This document shows, in pieces, positions 37,088 through 43,133 of a stretch of 43,133 nt of DNA. A program made the position numbers and the translations under genes. The DNA is taken from the NCBI GenBank assembly GCA_002751075.1, contig NAOQ01000603.1, positions 1-43,133 on the forward strand, in the 5' to 3' direction. The stretch is from Ichthyophonus hoferi. Its lineage: Eukaryota > Opisthokonta > Ichthyosporea > Ichthyophonida > Ichthyophonidae. The notes beneath the pieces were generated by a model that did not search any database, was not told the origin of the DNA, and saw nothing but the letters and a program-made list of their open reading frames with translations. Numbering within the stretch: the first letter of the stretch is position 1; the number at the start of each line of letters is the position of its first letter.

Positions 37088-38338
37088 CTATAAATGTAGG
37101 CTCTGTACCTCCATAATCTCTAATAAACGATCTGCAGTGTCTATAACAGTATGTCTGTCAAATCCAAACGCCTCCCACCATTGCTGTTCAAACATAGCGT
37201 CTACAGTAATGTCATGTACACTGAGGGAGAGGTATAGGGCACCCACAGCCAACTGAATATATATATACGTCATGTATGTATATATATATATGTGTGTGTG
37301 TATGCATGTATGTATGTATGTATGTATATATATATATGTGTGTATGCATGTATGTATGTATGTATGTATGTATGTATGTATGTATGTATGTATGTATATA
37401 AGTATGTATGTATGCATAATCGTATGGGAGTATACTGTATCCATATATATTACACACAAATATGTGCGAATGGCAATATGAGCAAAGATGTATGAAAGTA
37501 TACAAGTGTCTGTGTTAAATATAGTATAGATATAAATGTACGTATGTGCAGATGTGTTAATAGTGGATGGGTTAGCATAAAATACAAAAATTAAGATAGT
37601 AATGAAGATGAGACTACAACAATTAAGATATGAATACAATTATTAGAACAGTAATTAAGATAGTGATCAGGGGAATAATTTATAAATGAACGAAAATTAA
37701 TAGAAATCAATAAAAAAACGGCTATTTAATATATGATCATTAATATCTAACAAACCATATTCAATAAAATATATTGTTCCGTACATTAAATTAACTTAAA
37801 CTATAATAATCCAATTATATCCTACCTGTGGTGCAGGGCACACTATACAATATGGATCCTGAAAACTATCATTTATAATAGCCCACCCTGTTTGAGATAC
37901 TCCCAATATCCAATTTTCTGATGCAAAAATCCCAGTAATCAAAGAATTGCAAAAATTCAATAGATATTTGTGCGGAATATCCCAATCCAAATGGAAATTT
38001 ATCGCTCTCAGTATCAACATTTCGCAATTTACAACACTATCTCGTAATTTCCAATATTCGGACCCCACGGTTAATGAAACTTCTTGTGGATGTAGGTGTC
38101 TGTGGGAAACGTTGATTACATCACGAATCTTTCTAGGTTTCTCTCCAGCTTTGGATGCTAAATATACACAAGTAGTTGCTACCAGGTGAGGTTCAAAATT
38201 ATCAACACTATTGTTGCAGAAAAAAAAACGATGGAAGAGAGACTTGGCACTACAGATGATGTCGTTGGGAAGGTCGAGTTTGTTACAAGCATGGCTAATA
38301 AAACCGAGAGCACTTCGTTTCTGGGAAAATGCATTCAT
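37088..38338 (-). CDS. Cyclin Q (FAM58 family), two exons
   Basis: Regulatory subunit of CDK10 in animals. Exons 38338-37826 and 37252-37088 join in phase 0 across a 573-bp GT-AG intron to give 225 aa, close to the 248 aa of the human protein. The start is ATG 38338. The first cyclin fold has RFFFCN, HLVATTCVYLASKAGEKPRK and INVSHRHLHP, against KFFCETN, YLIAMSSIYLAGKVEEQ and INVSNRYFNP in human. It is followed by YWKLRDSVVNCEMLILRAI and PHKYLLNF. Exon 2 gives the end of the second fold (LAVGALYLSLSVHDI and QQWWEAFGFD, against KPWWQVFND). No coding defects seen. The gene is divergent from APC7. Confidence 0.94.
37262..37418. repeat. (TATG)n microsatellite in the cyclin Q intron
   Basis: TATG/TATA tetranucleotide array beginning about 10 bp from the acceptor of exon 2. 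The long Tyr/Met/Val/Cys and His/Thr open frames on both strands are products of the array. Confidence 0.95.
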
Positions 38339-39751
38339 GATGTAATAATATAATGATGTAATGTATGATATGTAAGTATTATTAATACTATGACTTGCTA
38401 TAATAAGGGAGCTTATATTGCTATATTTGTGTTATATGTTGTAATGAAAATTATGGTAAGTTATTTTATAAAATTATTATACTATGCTATAGATATATTA
38501 TATAATAGATTCTGTGAGAATTTTGCAATTATACATAGCTTGATTATTCCCTTAATGTAATTATATACTTACAGCATTTTAAAATAAAATTGAGTAAAAA
38601 AGTATGCCATAAATACAAGTAATATATTGTAAGGTCTGGGATTAACCTAGCCAGATGTATGTATATATATATATATTATGTTAGGTATATTGTGGTATAG
38701 TGTCGTAGTGTGTATTAATATGTACCGGCTTAATACTTTTTCCTTGTATATGTTAATTATTACTATGACTATCATTAATACAACTCATAATGAATTGAGT
38801 TTTGCATAATATTATTAAATACTATTATGGTTTATTTAGTGTGGAAATACATAATACACAATTTAAATATACAGTGCATAAAAATAAAGATAAAGGTATA
38901 ATTATGTATTGGTCACTCATAATATAGTATGATTAAGTAATATATATATATATATGGTGTATTATCGGGCATGCATGTTATACTTTGTGGACGAATTATA
39001 GCAAGCTATGATTCTGTACGATAAACCAACTTTTGTGTATATTTTGATGTAAATTTCAATATCATTTCCAAATAGTCATATATCTTGTGAAATCACGGTA
39101 TATTGTATTATATCATACTTATATATCAAGAATGTAATGAATTAGGGTAAACCAATGAATACAAGAACAATATTTTTAATAATCCAATGAAATGTATGTA
39201 ATTGGTTGACCAATTAAATATAAGTGGCTCCTCGATTAGGACTTAATAAAATGGAAAATGATAAATGCTCAATTAGCCAATGAAATGAATATAATTACCA
39301 AATGAAGGCATAACGATAGAGTGCGGTATTACCCAATTAATAAAGAGTCAGGTTAAATTAACCAATAGAAAAGATATTTGTAAACTAAATACGATTTAAC
39401 GTAAGTCAGAGTAAATTAACTTCATACAATAGAATAGAATAGTAATATAAATTAATATAGTGTAATATATATAATATAGGATTATGATTTAGCATATATA
39501 CATTAAATTAACATATTAACATATTAATATGCTATAAAACCCTATATTAGGGCTTACACTAAATAGTATTATATATTATATATTAATACACTTATAATAT
39601 ACAACATCATAAGATATAACAATATAATAGGATAGCACAAGAATGCCATATTTACTGTATAAAATAGTCTACTATAATTTATGACAATAAAACCTGGTCA
39701 ATACTACAATGATATATAACCCTCTATTTTAACTAAGCATAAGCATATTTA

Positions 39752-39786
<35 letters not shown>

Positions 39787-39927
39787 ATACACGCACACAC
39801 ACAACCACATACGTACTTACATAACTACACAGTCTGTTACCATTCCCTATAGTAAGCTAGGTTCACAGTATATATATATATACATAAGCGTACCTTATCT
39901 TGCTATCAATCGTTCAATCATTCAATT
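38339..39927. promoter_or_regulatory. Divergent intergenic region between cyclin Q and APC7
   Basis: 1.6 kb with no gene. Between about 39145 and 39370 there are at least five CCAAT or ATTGG motifs (for example AACCAATGAAT, ATCCAATGAAA, TTGGTTGACCAATT, AGCCAATGAAA, AACCAATAGAA). CCAAT boxes bind NF-Y, which often regulates cell-cycle genes. An (AT)n run lies at 39758-39782. CCAAT-like strings are frequent in the whole window, so the regulatory reading is only suggestive. Confidence 0.4.
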
Positions 39928-42900
39928 ATGTCACTACTAAAATCACCGAGAAAAGCTAGTAAACATTCATTTGAATCAACCGGAATAGTAAAAAGAATGG
40001 AATTTTCACCTCCTCCCATATCTCGATCGTTGCCACGGCTTAACTTGACCAAAGAGCCGGCTTCGACGACAACGATAACAACAACAACAACACCCTTCAT
40101 GTCTACTGCAACTCCTGTTATAAAGAATCCACTCTTCGATTTGGACTATTGCGTTGATCAGCTTAGTGTGATGAGTGGTTTAGGATTGGAGGGAGGGTGT
40201 GGCGTGTTGGTATGTATGTGCGTGCATGTTAATTATTTTTATTATTAATGTTTTTAGGTTGTTGTGTTTCTGTTTTTATATGTTATACTGTACTATTCTA
40301 TATACTACTATAATTCTATTTAACTATACATTCTACTATACTACTATACTATCATACCGGTATACTACTATATTACTATACTACCATACTATTATACATA
40401 CTACTATGCCCCTATACTATTATATATTCTACTTTACTACTATGCCATTATATATACTGCTATAATCCTATTTATTTATAGGTGTGAGGTATGGCATGTA
40501 TGCTTACTAGTGTTATTACTTTGTTGCTTTTCTGCTTTTATATACTATATTATACTATCATACGCACTACTATAATCCTATTAATTTATAAAATCAACAG
40601 TAACATTCGTTCTTTATAACCTTATAGGGTAGTCTTCTAATCACAGTTCCAGCCTTACGTCAGAATCACACCAATAGCTTCAAGGTAAATCATATATTTG
40701 CCGATAATTTATACCAAAAAGGGGAATACGAACGTGCGGAGGTAGGTCAATACATTTTAAATTATATATATAATTATGAAATTGGTTTTAGGGCTTGATT
40801 TTTGACTTGTATTTTCAATTATCTTGCTAAAATCTTTTATAACCGTCACATTATTCATTATTGGTTCTTTAAAAACCATTTTTATTTCATGTTGCAAATA
40901 TTGGAGATGTTTTTAAATATAATTCTCCCTATTTTATTATACTATATTATATCATATCATATTTGTATTACGTAATGCCTTATATCATGGCATACCAATT
41001 AATTCTTTAAAAAGTTAAAATACCAAAGCCTGTCCAGTCGGATCCATCTATGTATATATATATCTAAACATCTATACAGTATTACTATCGCAGGGCCATA
41101 CAATTTCAAGGAGGTTTTTCGTTGGAGCAAGAGTATGAAGTAAGATTTAAAATTTATCAGTGTGCCAAACAAAGAAATGATTGGAGACCTGCATGTGCTG
41201 TGGTAAGGAATAGGAGGGTTCCAATATATATATATCATTGATATTGATATATTTCCATTGCATTATGGATCCATATTATATATATACCATCACAGTATCA
41301 TACCATTATCTTACTATTCTATCATCCTATCATATATACTATCTTACGTATTATTCTATATATAATCCTACATAATATCCTACATACTATTCTATATACT
41401 ATCATGTACACTTTCCTGCATTTTATGCTGCATGCTTTCGTACTAACTATCCTACATACTATCCTATATACTATCCTGCATACTATCTTATATACTATCC
41501 TACATACTATCCTATACCCTTTCTGTCTCTTTTACACCACCCTATATATCTTATATTTAGCTTGAAAAGATTCCCAGTGACAGCCGAAGCACTAAGGTTA
41601 ATCTAGCATTAGGTCAGGCATATGTTAATATAGGAGAGAGGAGGTAAGCATATTGCATTGTATTGTATTGTAGTATTGTATATTATATTATGTTAGTGTA
41701 TGAGCACTGCACTATATTATAGTATAGTATAGTATATTATATTATATTATATTATTCTGTAGTGTAGTATACTATATTCCATTATGTTGTACTAAAGCTA
41801 ATCTCGCGTTAGGGCAAGTCTATGATAATATAGGAGGGCAGAGGTATATTGCATTATTACATTATATTATATTATAGTATAGTTTATTGTGTTGTACTAT
41901 AGTATAGATGGCATATTGTATTGTATTTTATTATGGTATATTATATTATATTATAGTGTACTATATTATATTATATATAGTCAATCTAACTATATTATTA
42001 ACTTATAGGAATATAGATGAGATATGCATGTATATTATGGACATATATATGCGTTATCTTACTACATTCAATTTTGTGTTCAGTTTTACTATATATAAAA
42101 ATATGAAAGCGTGATATGATTGTATATGTTTTAACTTGGAGTTTGCCCCTCTTCAGATTGGCTATTCTTAGTCTTAAAATGGTGTTAAGGTAATATATAT
42201 ACGGTATTATATTATATTATATTATATTATATTATATTATATTATACTCATATTATATTGTATTATACTCTTTTATTATATTATATTATATTATGCTCTT
42301 ATATTATATTATTTTATACTCTTTTATATTATATTATATTATATTATACTCTTATATTATACTCTTTTATTTTATATTATATTGTATTATACTCTTTTAT
42401 ATTATACCCTTTTATATGATACTCTTTTATATTATATTATATTATATTATATTTTGATATGTTATGTTGCCCTTTTTAAAAAAATAAAATAATGTAACAT
42501 ACATAGTGTAAATAAACCGAAAAACAAATGAAACCCGTGTATATGTATGTGGTTCCTTTATATAGTTACTAATGCTTATCATTAGTTTTATCTAATCTAT
42601 TTGAATCTATACATTTTAACAGAGATTGTCCACTAGCAATCGAGATTGTTAATAAACTATTCTCGCTGGGAGCCAATGAGAAAGAGCTAATAGAAATTAT
42701 TCAGCCCATTACTGTTCTAATTCCATGGTATGTACTATAACTATAACTGTAACTATAACCATAACGATAACTATCATGCCTATAATTATAATTATAATTA
42801 TAACTATAACTATAACTATAACTATAACTATAACTATAACTATAACTATGACTATAACTATAACTATAACTACATCTGTAACTGTAACTGTAACTGTAAC

Positions 42901-43133
42901 TGTAACCTTGTGCTTACCATATATTTTGTCCTACTCTAGGTTACCCGATCTTATTAAGGGATATTCCTGTTTTCATTCGCATGATTATAATGGTATGTAT
43001 ATATGTATATTTGTATTATTATTATTATTGTTATTGTGTTATGATTTTTCTTACTATTCCTACTCCTATTACTATTACTGTTACTATTACTATTATTATT
43101 CCTATTCCTATTCCTATTCCTATTACTATTACT
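39928..43133 (+). CDS. Anaphase-promoting complex subunit 7, 5' part
   Basis: TPR-repeat scaffold subunit of the APC/C ubiquitin ligase. Exons 39928-40209, 40628-40741, 41080-41202, 41561-41643, 42157-42189, 42623-42727 and 42940-42992 join with GT-AG introns and correct phases to 264 codons plus one base; the gene runs off the window. Blocks match animal APC7: YQKGEYERAE then YYYRRAI (human YHADSLFHDKEYRNAV), YEVRFKIYQCAKQRNDW, AVLEKIPSDSRSTKVN (human AILDGIPSRQRTPKIN), VNIGER, DCPLAIEIVNKLFSLGA (human CPLALDAILGLLSL) and WLPDLIKGYSCFHSHDYN. The N-terminal 75 residues are Ser/Pro/Thr-rich with no counterpart I recognise. Exon 5 is only 33 nt. The acceptor of exon 3 was set at 41080 because it alone keeps the frame. 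Confidence 0.93.
41300..41530. repeat. TACTATCCTACA minisatellite in APC7 intron 3
   Basis: Imperfect units of CTATCCTACATA/CTATCCTATATA, about 12 bp, ending near the acceptor of exon 4. Confidence 0.85.
41791..41845 (+). pseudogene. Ghost copy of the 3' half of APC7 exon 4
   Basis: This intron 4 segment aligns with 41591-41645, with 41 of 53 bases identical up to the donor. It reads TKANLALGQVYDNIGGQR, against TKVNLALGQAYVNIGERR in the real exon, and retains a GT after AG. About half the changed codons are synonymous. No acceptor gives an open frame, so it is probably not spliced in. Confidence 0.85.
42195..42460. repeat. (TATTA)n pentanucleotide array
   Basis: TATTA/TATAT units broken by ACTCTTT blocks, in APC7 intron 5. 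Confidence 0.9.
42732..42905. repeat. (CTATAA)n hexanucleotide array
   Basis: About 28 units of CTATAA grading into CTGTAA, starting just after the donor of exon 6 and ending about 35 bp before the acceptor of exon 7. It yields a spurious Asn/Tyr frame. Confidence 0.95.
43005..43133. repeat. ATT/CTATTC simple array at the window end
   Basis: TATTATTATTG, then CTATTACTATT, then CTATTC units in APC7 intron 7, running to the last base. Confidence 0.9.

Noticed and set aside
37212-37505. Long frames on both strands made of Tyr-Val-Cys-Met or His-Thr-Tyr-Ile repeats
   Set aside because: Translations of the (TATG)n microsatellite in the cyclin Q intron.
42730-42939. Asn-Tyr repeat frame
   Set aside because: Translation of the CTATAA array within an APC7 intron.

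Overview
The window is AT-rich, with spliceosomal GT-AG introns and abundant simple-sequence arrays. It carries an animal gene set: a casein kinase 2 catalytic subunit, a RING/zf-TRAF/MATH (TRAF-type) family, cyclin Q and APC/C subunit 7. With short introns, a Merlin DNA transposon relic and copia relics, it looks like a nuclear scaffold from an invertebrate, plausibly an early-branching animal such as a sponge. The taxon is inference; the genes are supported by reading exon by exon.

Layout. 1-2.4 kb: no gene, low-complexity sequence and an 8-bp array. 2.4-7.15 kb (minus): a complete ten-exon CK2 alpha gene of 324 aa whose leader and introns contain partial copies of its own exons. 7.2-13 kb: mostly non-coding, with a copia RNase H fossil at 10.2-10.6 kb, a 119-aa secreted-protein frame lacking an ATG (minus, 11.26-11.62 kb) and a tiny secreted-peptide frame interrupted by one TAG (plus, 12.46-12.66 kb). 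13.4-13.8 kb: Merlin relic. 14.8-17.4 kb (minus): an intact four-exon TRAF-like gene of 460 aa. 21.9-25.0 kb (minus): a decayed duplicate of that gene with the same exon structure, interrupted by a 445-N gap that looks artefactual. 27.0-27.6 kb (plus): a third, inverted family member reduced to RING plus the start of the zinc-finger region. 28.4-32.2 kb (minus): broken Ty1/copia-type fossil. 32.9-34.0 kb (minus): unassigned coding-like relic. 37.1-38.3 kb (minus): two-exon cyclin Q. 39.9 kb to the window end (plus): the first seven exons of APC7, divergent from cyclin Q.

How the genes fit together. CK2 alpha, cyclin Q (partner of CDK10) and APC7 are conserved housekeeping or cell-cycle genes. 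The last two diverge from a shared 1.6-kb interval holding a cluster of CCAAT motifs. The TRAF-like genes are a local birth-and-death cluster: one intact, one pseudogene, one truncated.

The most unusual signal is recurrent duplication of exon 3' ends together with the splice donor into the following intron. It is seen for CK2 alpha exons 3 and 4 and for APC7 exon 4, and a similar duplication has copied the CK2 alpha start codon into its own 5' leader, creating a short upstream reading frame. I found no tRNA, rRNA, CRISPR array or prokaryotic feature.
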